Below the pieces are notes generated by a model. That model had not been told where the DNA came from and made no database searches. It worked only from the letters and a program-made list of their open reading frames with translations. Position numbers and translations under genes: made by a program. Source: DAOUAM01 sp034433305 (GTDB lineage Bacteria > Chloroflexota > Dehalococcoidia > Lucifugimonadales > DAOUAM01). Taken from it: DNA of 38,065 bases. The stretch is from NCBI GenBank assembly GCA_034433305.1, contig DAOUAM010000041.1, positions 1-38,065 of the forward strand, written 5' to 3'. This document shows positions 16,866 to 25,681 of this stretch, piece by piece. Positions within the stretch are counted from its first letter, which is position 1. The number at the start of each line of letters is the position of its first letter.

Positions 16866-17957
16866 CTATGTCAGGGAGTGGCTCACCTCAGCGTCGCCAT
16901 AGGTGTAGTACCAGTTGGCCGGCGAGCCTGCGAGGCCCATAAGAGACTTGTCGGCAAGCTTCACCATCAAGATACGCCGGCCCCGGCTGCGGGCGACAAA
17001 GCCCAGGCGTCGCATGAGGCGCTCAGGTGGTGCCCACGGCGAGACCAGCGTGTGGTACCTCATGAAGATGGCCCCACGCTGCCTGGCCCGCCGGACCGCG
17101 GCCACCAGCAGCGCGCGCTCCACCCGGAAGTCGCCAGTGTTTTCCGCGTGCAGGTCCAGCACGTAGGCCGCTGGCCGCTCTCCGCCAGTGACGTACAGGA
17201 CTGCGTACCCCAAGAGCCTCCCGGCCCTGTCCATCGCCGCCAGGATGTCGCGAGAGGCGTGGGGCGAGGCCGCACCGTACCTCCACTGAAGGAACGCGCC
17301 ATCCCTGGCCACCAGGGCAGGCACCTGGCGCGACCGCGCCTCGAAGAGGTGGACGAACCGCTGGTCGAAGTCCGACACCAGGCGCACGTCTGGCCTGCCT
17401 GCCCCGGCCAGCAGGGCGGCGTCCAGCGCCCGCAGGCCCAGTGTGCCCATGCCATAGGCAACGCCCGGCAGGCCGGCGAAGCGCGGGCGCGCCGCCGCGG
17501 CCCGGGCATCCAGGAGCTTGGTGTAGGTCACCATCGGCCCGACCACCTGCGCGCCCAGCCACCGTGTCACCTTGATAGTGTCAGGCACATCGTCGCAGGT
17601 GACGCAGTCCGGGCAGGAAGCGAAAAACTGCCTCATGAGCTTGAGGCCATGAAAACGATAGTCAGGGTGGACCATGTAGTCGCAGGGGGTGTGGGCCACT
17701 ACCCGGTGACCGCCGATGGAGTATGCCATGGGCATGGCCGCCAGGAAGCCGACGACACCTTCGCTGGCCGTCAGCACCCAGCGATAGCTCCTGTCCGGGA
17801 ACAGGTTCTCCTTCTGCGCCCACGTCCAGCGCCCACGGAACCGCTGGGCGTACTCAGGGCCGAAGACCACAGCATAGAGCCGGAAGACCTGCTCCAGGTC
17901 TTCTTCGTTCATGGGCCTGAGGTCGGCGTTGCTGGCTTTCTGCGTCTTGAGTGCCAT
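16866..17957 (-). CDS. GNAT-superfamily acyltransferase-like protein of a polysaccharide locus
   Basis: The protein has 363 residues and appears to contain two GNAT-like halves. The first (about 10-150) includes VVGFLAAMPMAYSIGG and HTPCDYMVHPDYRFHGLKLMRQF, the beta4/acetyl-CoA loop region. The second lies at about 175-345. The C-terminal NWYYTYGDAEV resembles the ending of GNAT proteins I recall from exopolysaccharide clusters. It could move an acyl group from CoA, or from the adjacent carrier protein, to a sugar or amine. It starts 6 nt after the stop of the giant secreted protein and ends 92 nt before the ACP gene. The substrate is unknown; the fold assignment is good, the acyl-donor idea is inference. 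Confidence 0.75.
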   Translation of the reverse strand: MALKTQKASNADLRPMNEEDLEQVFRLYAVVFGPEYAQRFRGRWTWAQKENLFPDRSYRWVLTASEGVVGFLAAMPMAYSIGGHRVVAHTPCDYMVHPDYRFHGLKLMRQFFASCPDCVTCDDVPDTIKVTRWLGAQVVGPMVTYTKLLDARAAAARPRFAGLPGVAYGMGTLGLRALDAALLAGAGRPDVRLVSDFDQRFVHLFEARSRQVPALVARDGAFLQWRYGAASPHASRDILAAMDRAGRLLGYAVLYVTGGERPAAYVLDLHAENTGDFRVERALLVAAVRRARQRGAIFMRYHTLVSPWAPPERLMRRLGFVARSRGRRILMVKLADKSLMGLAGSPANWYYTYGDAEVSHSLT

Positions 17958-17963
17958 GGCTAT

Positions 17964-20900
17964 CTACCTTGATGGAGCTACTGTCGGCCTGGCCGCAGGG
18001 CCTATCTGCGGGGGTGGGGCTAGGGCCGAGTCATTAAGCACCAGCGCTACTACCGAGTACGGTTGCAGGTCATATTTGAAGCTCTGGGCAGCCTGCACTA
18101 TCCTGGGCTGAATGCTGGCTACCGCATTCCGAAAGGCCGCCGGGTTGTCCATATTGTAGTCTGGCAGCGCCTGGCCGTTGATGGTGGTACCGTGCCTGGT
18201 GAAGGAGTCCGGGGCCTCCAGCGACAGCGGACTGACGCTGGTCATCTCGTAGGCGTAGCCAATGGCCGGGGTGAACCCGCTGATGTTGAGCCGCGTGTGG
18301 GCTATCTCTCCCCGGAGATTGATGAGCATGAGCTTGAGAGTGCCAGGGGCCTTGCTGTCGCGGCTGGCCCATACCACCACCTTCTGGTCAGGGTCCGCCG
18401 TGGCGGACTCCACCATCTGGTCGCCGAAGAACTGCCCGTACATGAACATGGTGTAGTAGATGGGACGGATATCTATGATGCCAGTGTCCCAGATTCCGGC
18501 CAGGCCGCGAGAGTTGCCCAGGCCAGTCCCGCCGTCCTCCAGGCTATAGTAGGTAGCCATGTCCAGCCCATTGTAGGCCCAGCGTGCCAACACGTCGGCC
18601 AGCCAGATGGCCGCGATGTGGTTGGAGTTGATGGGGTGCTCGTGCTGGCAGCAGTGGACTCCAAGCTCGGTGATGGCTGTCTCCATATCGCTGCTGGAGG
18701 ACAGGTAGCTCTTTTTGATGTGCTGCATCATGGCCTCGGCCATGCCCCGGCGGTACACCATGCGCGCCAGGCGGTCCTGGGATATGACGTCGCCTGGGCA
18801 GCCGAAGCCCTCGGCGCACTCGGTGCCGATGGCCTTATCGTACTCCAGCAAGGCTTCTACCGAGCCACCCTGGTAGGCGAAGGTAGACGTATCGCTGGTC
18901 CACTCGGTAAGCTGGTACCAGTGCCAGGAAAGTCCGTCCAGGCTCCGCCCCAGCCTGTTGAAGAGAGTGTCAAACCACTGCGTTTCCTGGGGCAGGGCGA
19001 CCGTGGGGCCGATGATCTTGATGGAGGGGTCAACCTCCTTCATAGCCCTGCTGTACTCCGCGAAGCGCCTGGCGTACTCGTCGGCGGTGACGCAGTTGGT
19101 CTGGTCAATCTCGTTGCCCAGCTCCCAGTAAGCGAAGTCGTAGTCGTGCTCCACGTTGGTGTACCTGACCAGGTCAGCCCACATGCCTGGATTATCGTCG
19201 CAGAGGTTCACCTGCACCATGGTCTGTGCGCCCACCGCGCGCACCCACTGGGCGTAGGCGTCTATCAGGCTGGGCTTGTAGGCGTGCCTGTAGCCGTACC
19301 GTCGCCCCGAGGACGGGTCAGTCCATGTCCAGTCGCCATCGTCCGGCGCGGTGTTGCTACGATCCCAGCCCATGCTGTTGACCCAAAGGCCGCCGCCTAT
19401 GCGTATGATGCCCGGCCTGATGAAGCTGACAACCTCGGCCAGGGCGGAGCGCAGCGCTGAGTTGTCCTGAAGGGCGCCCGGCAGCCAGTTCCAGTTATTC
19501 ATAGCCAGGCCGCGCATCCCGGGGGAGAAGTCGTGTACCACCTGCTGCGCGTCCACCGACAGCGGGAACTCGGCCAGCTCCTGGGGCGGCAGGGTCGGCG
19601 CTGTCGCCGGAGGCACCCGCAAGGGGTCTGTGGCCGTGACGACATAGTTGGCCAGGGGGTTGGCCGAGATGTCCCTTTCTGGGCTTATGACCAGGTCTGG
19701 GATGGGGTCGCCGTTTTCGTCGGAGATGCGGAAGGTAAGCTGCCAGGCGACCTCGGCGTTGCGAGGCTCGCGGTAGTTGTTCTCGCCCTGGCCCAGCTTC
19801 AGCAGCACACGGTTCCAGCCCGGCTCCAGGGGTACCTTCACCTGGTATATGTCCGGGATGATAGTCCAGTCGCTGAGGCTCCGTACGCGGACGAAGGTGT
19901 TCCTCTCCAGCACTGCCTGGTCACCCACCCACACCTTGACGGCGTCGCTGCTGCCCAAGTTAATTAGCACATCCCTTGCCACGGGAGAATATACATAAGT
20001 AGCAAAGTAGGCCGCGCTGAACGGGTAGTTGCCGTTCATCCTGGCCCAGCCAGAGTTGGGGAACTCGCTCAGGGCCTCTCCCACGTCCACGACTCCGGGG
20101 ACGATGGCGTCCCAGCGCCTCCACGTCAGCCCATCGGGCGTGCTGTCGCCGACCTGAGGTTGGACTGTAGCCTCATCGGGTATGTATGGGGTGGAAAGCC
20201 TGGTGGAGTCGTCGGGGCTATGGAACGGGCCCAGCACCAGCCAGTCCTTCACATAGCTGCGCTCCCGTGGCGTGGACTGGGCCACGTACCACTCGGCCAG
20301 CACAGGTATCCAGTCGAAGAAGCTCCCCCCGCCCCAGTGCACCAGAGGATGGTCCCCATCGCCGATGGCGTACCCGATTATGTCCCCTGGCTTTACCGCC
20401 GCGCCGAACATCTCCGGTGCGATATTGTCCAGGTGAAGGACGCGGTGCCAGGCAATCGAGTCCCCGTCCACCGCGTTGCTGATGCTGGCGACCCAGTCGA
20501 AGCCACGGTACTCCACCGTCAGCTTGCCCGTGTGCCAGGCATGGACTGGAGTCAGGCGTGGCATGCCCTGGTCAAAGGCGCCGTGATGGTTGGGGTCATC
20601 GGGGCTGCCCTGCAGTCCCTGGTAATATGTGGAGAGGAAGCCCAGGCCCCAGAGCCTGCCCGGGAAGGGCCAGCGGTAAATATCTATATCTGTCAGGCTG
20701 TAGCGCGCGTCGCTGAGCATCAGCCGCGCGCCGCGTTCCACGCCGCCGCCATCGCGCAGCCGGGCGTCGCTGAACTCCTCGGTAATCTCCACCCAGATGC
20801 GCACGCCGTGCAGGATGACCGGCGGAGAGAAGTATGCCGCTGGTATCTCCTGCTGCCGAGGCTCCAGGCCTGGCCCGGAGACTTCGACGGTGGCCGTGGC

Positions 20901-22943
20901 CCACAGGGTTATACCCTTTGGGCCTCTGGCCGCCAGGCGTGTGCCCTGGAGCGTGATGTGTCTCACCTGGCCGTCCAGCAACTGGTACTCGTAGGTCTGG
21001 CCAGGCTCCAGGGTCACCTTGATGTACTGCCGCGTCGCTCCATGAAGAGGCTCCACCGCCACGGGGGCGGGTGCGGAAGTGTCCGGCCCGGTGGACTCGT
21101 GGGTGTGCGCTGGAACGCTGGAGGGCTTCTCCAGCGTCTCCAGGGAGAGGGAGCCATGCCACAGCCTCCACGAGGCCCCACCGGGGATATCCTCGGTCCA
21201 CAGCACGTCAATATTGCCCTGCTGGCCCATGACCGTGGCCACGGGCGAGCGCAGGCTTCGGACTGGCATGACCTGGGCCACTTCCGCCGGAGAGAAGTCG
21301 CCTTCAGACTCCCGGCGCAGCCGCAGGAAGTAGCCCTTGTAGCCGTTGACCTCTGTGGGCGTCCAGTCTGTGGGTGGGCTGAAGCTGAACACCACTGACA
21401 GGTCCTGCGTAAGGCTGCCCGCCGCCTGAGGTGGCGTGGCAAGGGGCGCCCAGCGGGAGCCGTCCCAGTATTCCCAGGTCAGTGCCAGGTCGCCTCCTGA
21501 AGGCCGGGCGAGGCTGAACCCTGCCCTATCAAAGGGCTGCGCATGCCCCAGGTAGAGAGCATCCCCTGGTGCCGGGAGGAAGTCTATATCGCCCCGGGCC
21601 ACGTTGCCCGCTGTCAACCTGACCGGGCTGGCTGCATGGCGAGTCAGGTCGCTGTAGGAGTCGCTGGACTGCTGGTACAGCCACACGGCGTCGAAGGGCC
21701 TCTCGGACTCCAGCGACCAGGGCCGCGAGGGCGTCCGGTCCCAGTTGCCCTCAGGGGTCCACTTCCTTACCTCCACATAGCTGAAGTCCTGGCCCTGCCA
21801 CTTCTCCCAGAGCGCCCAGACGGTACCGCCGGTGGTGGCCACCACCGGCCAGTAGGCCCCGTTCCCTGCCAGGAGCCTGGCCCTGGACCACGTCCGGCCA
21901 TCGTACGCCATGTATCCCACCTGGCCGCTGTCCAGGCCAAACACCAGGTGCAAGCGGCCATCCTCGCCTGCCGCCACGGCGAACTTGGGGCCGTTGAGTC
22001 CCGGTTCAGGCGAGTTAAAGACAGTCTGCGTCTGCGTCCACTCCTCTGGCGACTGGAGCGGGTCGGCCAGCAGCCTCCACTGGACCAGGAACCTGTTTTC
22101 CACGAAGAAGGCGCTGAGCTGGGAGGCGTGAGTGACCAGCAGCGGGTAAAGCAGTGGCGTGTCCATGGGGCTTGTCAGGGCGTAGGGCTGGCTCCAGGCG
22201 CCAGCCGGGTAGTCCCCCTGGCTGTCCGGGTCGGCGTACTGCACGTAAAGGGCGTACCTGTTGACCTTGAAGCCACGGTAGGCCAGCCAGAGGCGCTGGC
22301 CGGTCAGGGCCAGCACCGGATTGCTGGCCCCGTTGTCCGGCCAGTCCCATACCACTCGCTGCTCGGGGCCAACAGCCCAACCGTGGGCCTCAGGACCATA
22401 GCGCAAGGTCCTCAGCTTGATGGCCCCTCCACTGGCGCCTTCACCGTCCTTGCCATAGGCGACATAGAGGTTTCCCTTGCTGTCCATGACACCTGAGTAT
22501 GTGGCCTGGTAGGCTTCTGTGCCCAGGACAGTCTCTCCGTGCCAGGTCTGGCCCCCATCGTGGGAATGGGCCAGCACCAGCTCGATAAGCTCGTTCCGAG
22601 GGCCTCCAGGCCTGTGGTACAGCACGGCCATGGTGCCATCGGGAGTCTTGAAAAGGCGCTGCTGGAATGGAGCGCGGGCCTGGTCAAGGCCGACCTCGGC
22701 TATCAGGCCCGGCTGTGATGCAAAGGCCGCCGGCTGTGTGGGCGTCAGGGTGGGATCATCCTGGCCTGATGGAACCGGCGTGGCCGTGGGCGCAGGTGTC
22801 GGAGTGGTGGTGAGCCAGGGGCTGGACTCAGGAGTGCTGGTGCTTGAGGTGGATGGCCCAGCTTCGCCGCCAGCCGAGCCAAGGCCGATGATGGCGATGG
22901 CTGCTGCCACTGCGATAGCTGCGATTGCCAGGATAACTTTCAT
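17964..22943 (-). CDS. Giant secreted protein: BNR-type propeller, M23-like domain, jelly roll, clan GH-A-like glycosidase
   Basis: The protein has 1659 residues. A hydrophobic N-terminus (1-25) serves as signal or anchor and is followed by a Ser/Thr/Pro linker. Residues 80-600 look like a sialidase-type beta-propeller with an Asp-box (HSHDGGQTW). A beta module (638-720) leads into an M23-like fold (750-880) with HGAFD (His787, Asp791) and His837. At the usual HxH position it reads HPLVHW, so one zinc histidine seems lost. A jelly-roll module (897-1090) begins WLVLGPF. The C-terminal glycosidase (1135-1640) has WELGNE (Glu1278) and AITELG (Glu1426). All modules except the propeller are homologous to parts of the protein at 2544-8570, in another order. 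It sits inside the polysaccharide operon, so it may trim or cut that polymer. Confidence 0.87.
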   Translation of the reverse strand: MKVILAIAAIAVAAAIAIIGLGSAGGEAGPSTSSTSTPESSPWLTTTPTPAPTATPVPSGQDDPTLTPTQPAAFASQPGLIAEVGLDQARAPFQQRLFKTPDGTMAVLYHRPGGPRNELIELVLAHSHDGGQTWHGETVLGTEAYQATYSGVMDSKGNLYVAYGKDGEGASGGAIKLRTLRYGPEAHGWAVGPEQRVVWDWPDNGASNPVLALTGQRLWLAYRGFKVNRYALYVQYADPDSQGDYPAGAWSQPYALTSPMDTPLLYPLLVTHASQLSAFFVENRFLVQWRLLADPLQSPEEWTQTQTVFNSPEPGLNGPKFAVAAGEDGRLHLVFGLDSGQVGYMAYDGRTWSRARLLAGNGAYWPVVATTGGTVWALWEKWQGQDFSYVEVRKWTPEGNWDRTPSRPWSLESERPFDAVWLYQQSSDSYSDLTRHAASPVRLTAGNVARGDIDFLPAPGDALYLGHAQPFDRAGFSLARPSGGDLALTWEYWDGSRWAPLATPPQAAGSLTQDLSVVFSFSPPTDWTPTEVNGYKGYFLRLRRESEGDFSPAEVAQVMPVRSLRSPVATVMGQQGNIDVLWTEDIPGGASWRLWHGSLSLETLEKPSSVPAHTHESTGPDTSAPAPVAVEPLHGATRQYIKVTLEPGQTYEYQLLDGQVRHITLQGTRLAARGPKGITLWATATVEVSGPGLEPRQQEIPAAYFSPPVILHGVRIWVEITEEFSDARLRDGGGVERGARLMLSDARYSLTDIDIYRWPFPGRLWGLGFLSTYYQGLQGSPDDPNHHGAFDQGMPRLTPVHAWHTGKLTVEYRGFDWVASISNAVDGDSIAWHRVLHLDNIAPEMFGAAVKPGDIIGYAIGDGDHPLVHWGGGSFFDWIPVLAEWYVAQSTPRERSYVKDWLVLGPFHSPDDSTRLSTPYIPDEATVQPQVGDSTPDGLTWRRWDAIVPGVVDVGEALSEFPNSGWARMNGNYPFSAAYFATYVYSPVARDVLINLGSSDAVKVWVGDQAVLERNTFVRVRSLSDWTIIPDIYQVKVPLEPGWNRVLLKLGQGENNYREPRNAEVAWQLTFRISDENGDPIPDLVISPERDISANPLANYVVTATDPLRVPPATAPTLPPQELAEFPLSVDAQQVVHDFSPGMRGLAMNNWNWLPGALQDNSALRSALAEVVSFIRPGIIRIGGGLWVNSMGWDRSNTAPDDGDWTWTDPSSGRRYGYRHAYKPSLIDAYAQWVRAVGAQTMVQVNLCDDNPGMWADLVRYTNVEHDYDFAYWELGNEIDQTNCVTADEYARRFAEYSRAMKEVDPSIKIIGPTVALPQETQWFDTLFNRLGRSLDGLSWHWYQLTEWTSDTSTFAYQGGSVEALLEYDKAIGTECAEGFGCPGDVISQDRLARMVYRRGMAEAMMQHIKKSYLSSSSDMETAITELGVHCCQHEHPINSNHIAAIWLADVLARWAYNGLDMATYYSLEDGGTGLGNSRGLAGIWDTGIIDIRPIYYTMFMYGQFFGDQMVESATADPDQKVVVWASRDSKAPGTLKLMLINLRGEIAHTRLNISGFTPAIGYAYEMTSVSPLSLEAPDSFTRHGTTINGQALPDYNMDNPAAFRNAVASIQPRIVQAAQSFKYDLQPYSVVALVLNDSALAPPPQIGPAARPTVAPSR

Positions 22944-22981
22944 TGTTCCCCGGATATGCCTGGAGCCAGGCGGAAGATAAG

Positions 22982-23143
22982 CTACCGCACGGTCCCATGG
23001 TACCCAAGCGACTCCTTGATGCGCTCAAAGCTGACCTCCGGGGCCGTGCTTCTCATGAACAAAGGTACAACTTCGTGGTGAACATCAAAGGTAATGTCAG
23101 GTCTATATAAAAGGAATTTTTGGTGAACGAGAGTGAATGACAT
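22982..23143 (-). CDS. Candidate small ORF of 53 codons
   Basis: The frame starts at an ATG at 23143 and ends 39 nt before the giant protein's start. Its second half (RSTAPEVSFERIKESLGY) reads like protein and uses GC-rich third positions, but the first half is AT-rich and overlaps the promoter-like element. There is no ribosome site. It could be the tail of a decayed gene or chance. Confidence 0.2.
   Translation of the reverse strand: MSFTLVHQKFLLYRPDITFDVHHEVVPLFMRSTAPEVSFERIKESLGYHGTVR
23101..23137 (-). promoter_or_regulatory. Tandem TTCAC boxes followed by TATAGAC
   Basis: On the minus strand TTCAC (23133-23137), 5 nt, TTCAC (23123-23127), 15 nt, then TATAGAC (23101-23107). Exactly the same spacing occurs at 37724-37760. 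Box repeats one helical turn apart upstream of a -10-like element suggest binding of a dimeric response regulator. The boxes resemble the GTTCACC repeats bound by actinobacterial PhoP, which is only an analogy. Confidence 0.5.
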
Positions 23144-23219
23144 TCGGTGAGGCTGGACTGGCGCCTGTTTCTTCGCGGCACCTGGCCGGGCATGGCCCTG
23201 CAGGCCTTTCAAGCAGACC

Positions 23220-23257
23220 GATGCCCCTGGGCACTGCAACGGTGACCCAGGGGCATC
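23220..23257 (-). terminator. Hairpin downstream of the GT4 gene
   Basis: The perfect 12-bp arms 23220-23231 and 23246-23257 enclose a 14-nt loop, about 50 nt past the GT4 stop codon. There is no T tract on the minus strand, so it may be a weak or factor-dependent terminator, or an mRNA 3'-end stabiliser. Confidence 0.5.
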
Positions 23258-23305
23258 CTGAAACTGCCTCATGTGGCTCGCGGGGCTGCGACCTGGTGTC
23301 CGCGG

Positions 23306-24397
23306 CTAGGCGCTGAGTTGGCTGTGGGCCTTGTGGGTGCGACGCTGCTGGGCAGGCTCCAGGGACCTGACGATCGCCACCATCTCTCTGACGTAGTTGT
23401 CCATGTTCAGCCGCTCCTCCACCACCCTGCGGGCGTTCTGGCCCATCCGCATGGCATCTTCCGGGTGGGACAGCAGGTACTCGATAGCCTCGCGCCAGGC
23501 CTGCACGTCCCCGGGAGGCACATAGAGGCCGGTCTCGTTCTCCTTGACCAGCTCCAGGCCGGCCTGGCCTTCGGTGCGGGTGACCACCACGGCCTTGCCC
23601 ATAGCCATAGCCTCGTAGATGACCAGGGAGCCTACCTGGGTGACCCTGTTCTGCAGCGGCACGGCCACAAAGAGCGAGCGAGCGTACAACTGCCGAAGCT
23701 CGAAGGGCGTGTAGCGCACCAGGCGCACGTTGGGGGGCAGGTTGGCGGAAAGCTCGTCCAGGCCCTCTACCGCTGTCCACGGGCTGAAGGCGGCTATTTC
23801 AACGGACACATCCAGCCCGCGCACGGCCTCTATGAGCGTCGGGTAGTCCCGCTTGGAATAGCCGGCGCTGGACACCAGCCTCTCAGGGGTAACAGGCATT
23901 GGGCGCCAGAAGTGGTGGTCCGCCGGGTGAAGGACGGTGACCACCTGTTCCGGCGAAACACCAATCTCCTTCACCACCTTGCTGGCCACCGCCGGCCCAT
24001 AGCACACGAACCGGTGGATGTGGGTGTACAGGCGCAGGGCGCGGATGAGGCGGATGTCGCCTGGCCTCACAACCCTGCTGTGGCAGATCATGACGTGCTT
24101 CTTCTTTGACCTGAACAGTTTCAGCAGAATGGCGAAGGGGATACCTATCCGCTCCACGTCAGTGATAATGAGGTCATACTGGCTGCGCTGCCGGAAGACC
24201 TTCCAGGCTGACTTGAATGTGTCCCACAGGGCCAGAGGGAGGCTGCGGCCCACGGTGGGGCCTTCCTCAGCCCTGATTATCTTGGCATCCAGGGCCTCGG
24301 CCAGGGCAAGGAAGTCACGCTGCGGCTCTCTGTCCTGGCGGACCTGGTCTCGGAGGCCCTCGTCAAAGGGCGCGCTGACCAGTATTGCAACTCTCAT
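23306..24397 (-). CDS. Glycosyltransferase family 4 (GT-B fold)
   Basis: The protein has 363 residues. The N-terminal Rossmann half is less conserved. The C-terminal half has the GT4 donor site: SAGYSKRDYPTLIEAV, LYARSLFVAVPLQ, then YEAMAMGKAVVVTRTEGQAGLE with the conserved glutamate, and NETGLYVPPGD. It would add a hexose or related sugar from a nucleotide donor to the lipid-linked repeat unit in the cytoplasm. The start is ATG at 24397 with GGAG about 10 nt upstream. It lies 112 nt downstream of the ATP-grasp gene and is the last gene before a hairpin and the promoter-like element of the giant protein. The sugar is unknown. Confidence 0.9.
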   Translation of the reverse strand: MRVAILVSAPFDEGLRDQVRQDREPQRDFLALAEALDAKIIRAEEGPTVGRSLPLALWDTFKSAWKVFRQRSQYDLIITDVERIGIPFAILLKLFRSKKKHVMICHSRVVRPGDIRLIRALRLYTHIHRFVCYGPAVASKVVKEIGVSPEQVVTVLHPADHHFWRPMPVTPERLVSSAGYSKRDYPTLIEAVRGLDVSVEIAAFSPWTAVEGLDELSANLPPNVRLVRYTPFELRQLYARSLFVAVPLQNRVTQVGSLVIYEAMAMGKAVVVTRTEGQAGLELVKENETGLYVPPGDVQAWREAIEYLLSHPEDAMRMGQNARRVVEERLNMDNYVREMVAIVRSLEPAQQRRTHKAHSQLSA

Positions 24398-24508
24398 CTG
24401 CTTGGTTCTCCATAATGTGTGTACATCCTGTGGGTTGGAGCCGGCCCTGGGCCTGCCCCCGCCAGCGGCGAGGGCCTCCAGAAAGCCGGGGCCTGCCCGC
24501 CAGGCTGC

Positions 24509-25591
24509 CTAGTGCTGGGGTATGAGCAGCGACTTCCTGCGCTGTTCCAGGGCTACTTCCAGGCCGTTGACGTGGTCCACGTCGGTGAGCACAGGCAGGA
24601 CATCCATGCCCCTGATCCACAGCAGCCCGGGGCGCAGTGGGTTAATCTTCCTGGCCACAGGGGGTATTTCATGGCCCAGGCCCGCCTTCAGGGCGATGTA
24701 GGGCATGTTCAGGCCGGCGGCGGTAAAGAACTGGTGGGTCGTGAAAAACCTACCGATGTTGATCTCGGTCAGGTTGGGGACGCCCCTGCGGTCGTAGGTC
24801 AGGTCAACCCCATAGATGCCATTGGGCCTGGGGTCAGCGGCCAGGATGGCCGCCATGGCGATTTCGTCCACCACAGGGTCAGACACCGTTTCGCCGGCAC
24901 CGGTGACGCCAGTCACACCAGAAGGCGCGCGGTCGGAGAACTCCCAGTACAGCCGCTTTCTGCCCTGGGCCACAATTAGCTCGCCATCCTTCCAGATGGA
25001 CTGCCAGGTAATGCTGTCCTTCTCCAGGCACTCGGCGGCGGTAAACCGCCCCCAGCCCTTCTTGAAGTCAATCCAGCACCTGGCCGTCTCCAGATCGGAC
25101 ACCGGCAGCGAGTCCTTGCCGGCCGAGCCGCGCGTGGCCCGGATCCACAGCTTCGGCCCCAGTTCCTGGAAGGCCAGCTTCAGGTCGTCCATATCGTTAA
25201 TGGGCATGGTGCGCGGCACGGGCAGGCCAGCCTTCTCCCACACTCGCTGGGAAGCCAGTTTGTCCTCGCAGATCTCGATGGCCTGGTGTGACGGCAGGAA
25301 GGTCCTCACTCCCAGCTTGTCCCTCGCCGCCGATATGGTCAGCATCTCGGAGCTGACCTGGACGTGCAGCAGGTCAGGCTTCGTTTCCTCGATAATGTTG
25401 CGCAGCACAGGCAGATAGTCAGCGTCTTTTACCTTGGGTACCAGGTACCTCTCGTCGGTCTCGGCCCGCACCAGGTTGTACTTGTTGGCGTCAATTCCGA
25501 TGGTGTGGACTTCCTCAGGCGCTGCCTTGAGAGACCGGGTGTACCCGATGGCTGGACTGCCCCCAGCCGCTGTGACCAGTACTCGAATCAT
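24509..25591 (-). CDS. ATP-grasp enzyme of the carbamoyl-phosphate-synthase-like type
   Basis: The protein has 360 residues. The pre-ATP-grasp Rossmann part begins VLVTAAGGSPAIGYTRSL. The ATP-grasp fold follows, with EICEDKLASQRVWEKAGLPVPRT, IRATRGSAGK and the metal/phosphate-binding YGVDLTYDRRGVPNLTEINIGR. Such enzymes join a carboxylate to an amine, thiol or hydroxyl through an acyl phosphate. Between the amino-uronic-acid genes and a glycosyltransferase, it might amidate the uronic carboxyl or attach an amino acid or amine to it; this is inference. Polysaccharide pyruvylation or carbamoylation are less likely alternatives. The start is ATG at 25591 with GAGAGG just upstream. Confidence 0.85.
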   Translation of the reverse strand: MIRVLVTAAGGSPAIGYTRSLKAAPEEVHTIGIDANKYNLVRAETDERYLVPKVKDADYLPVLRNIIEETKPDLLHVQVSSEMLTISAARDKLGVRTFLPSHQAIEICEDKLASQRVWEKAGLPVPRTMPINDMDDLKLAFQELGPKLWIRATRGSAGKDSLPVSDLETARCWIDFKKGWGRFTAAECLEKDSITWQSIWKDGELIVAQGRKRLYWEFSDRAPSGVTGVTGAGETVSDPVVDEIAMAAILAADPRPNGIYGVDLTYDRRGVPNLTEINIGRFFTTHQFFTAAGLNMPYIALKAGLGHEIPPVARKINPLRPGLLWIRGMDVLPVLTDVDHVNGLEVALEQRRKSLLIPQH

Positions 25592-25681
25592 GTGACCTCT
25601 CTTTCCCTAGGGGATGCAGTTTATTCAGAAGCTTTCCGCCGCTGGACTGTGGCCTCGCCACCAGACATGGGCGGAGGTTGC

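Larger units (their letters stand above)
22944..23305. other. Intergenic leader of the giant protein at 17964-22943
   Basis: This 362-bp gap holds the hairpin downstream of the GT4 gene (23220-23257), a TTCAC/YATAGAC promoter-like element (23101-23137), more GTTCA-like boxes (23055-23083) and a weak small ORF (22982-23143). The part around 23050-23145 is clearly more AT-rich than the genes on either side. I see no RNA gene. Confidence 0.6.
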
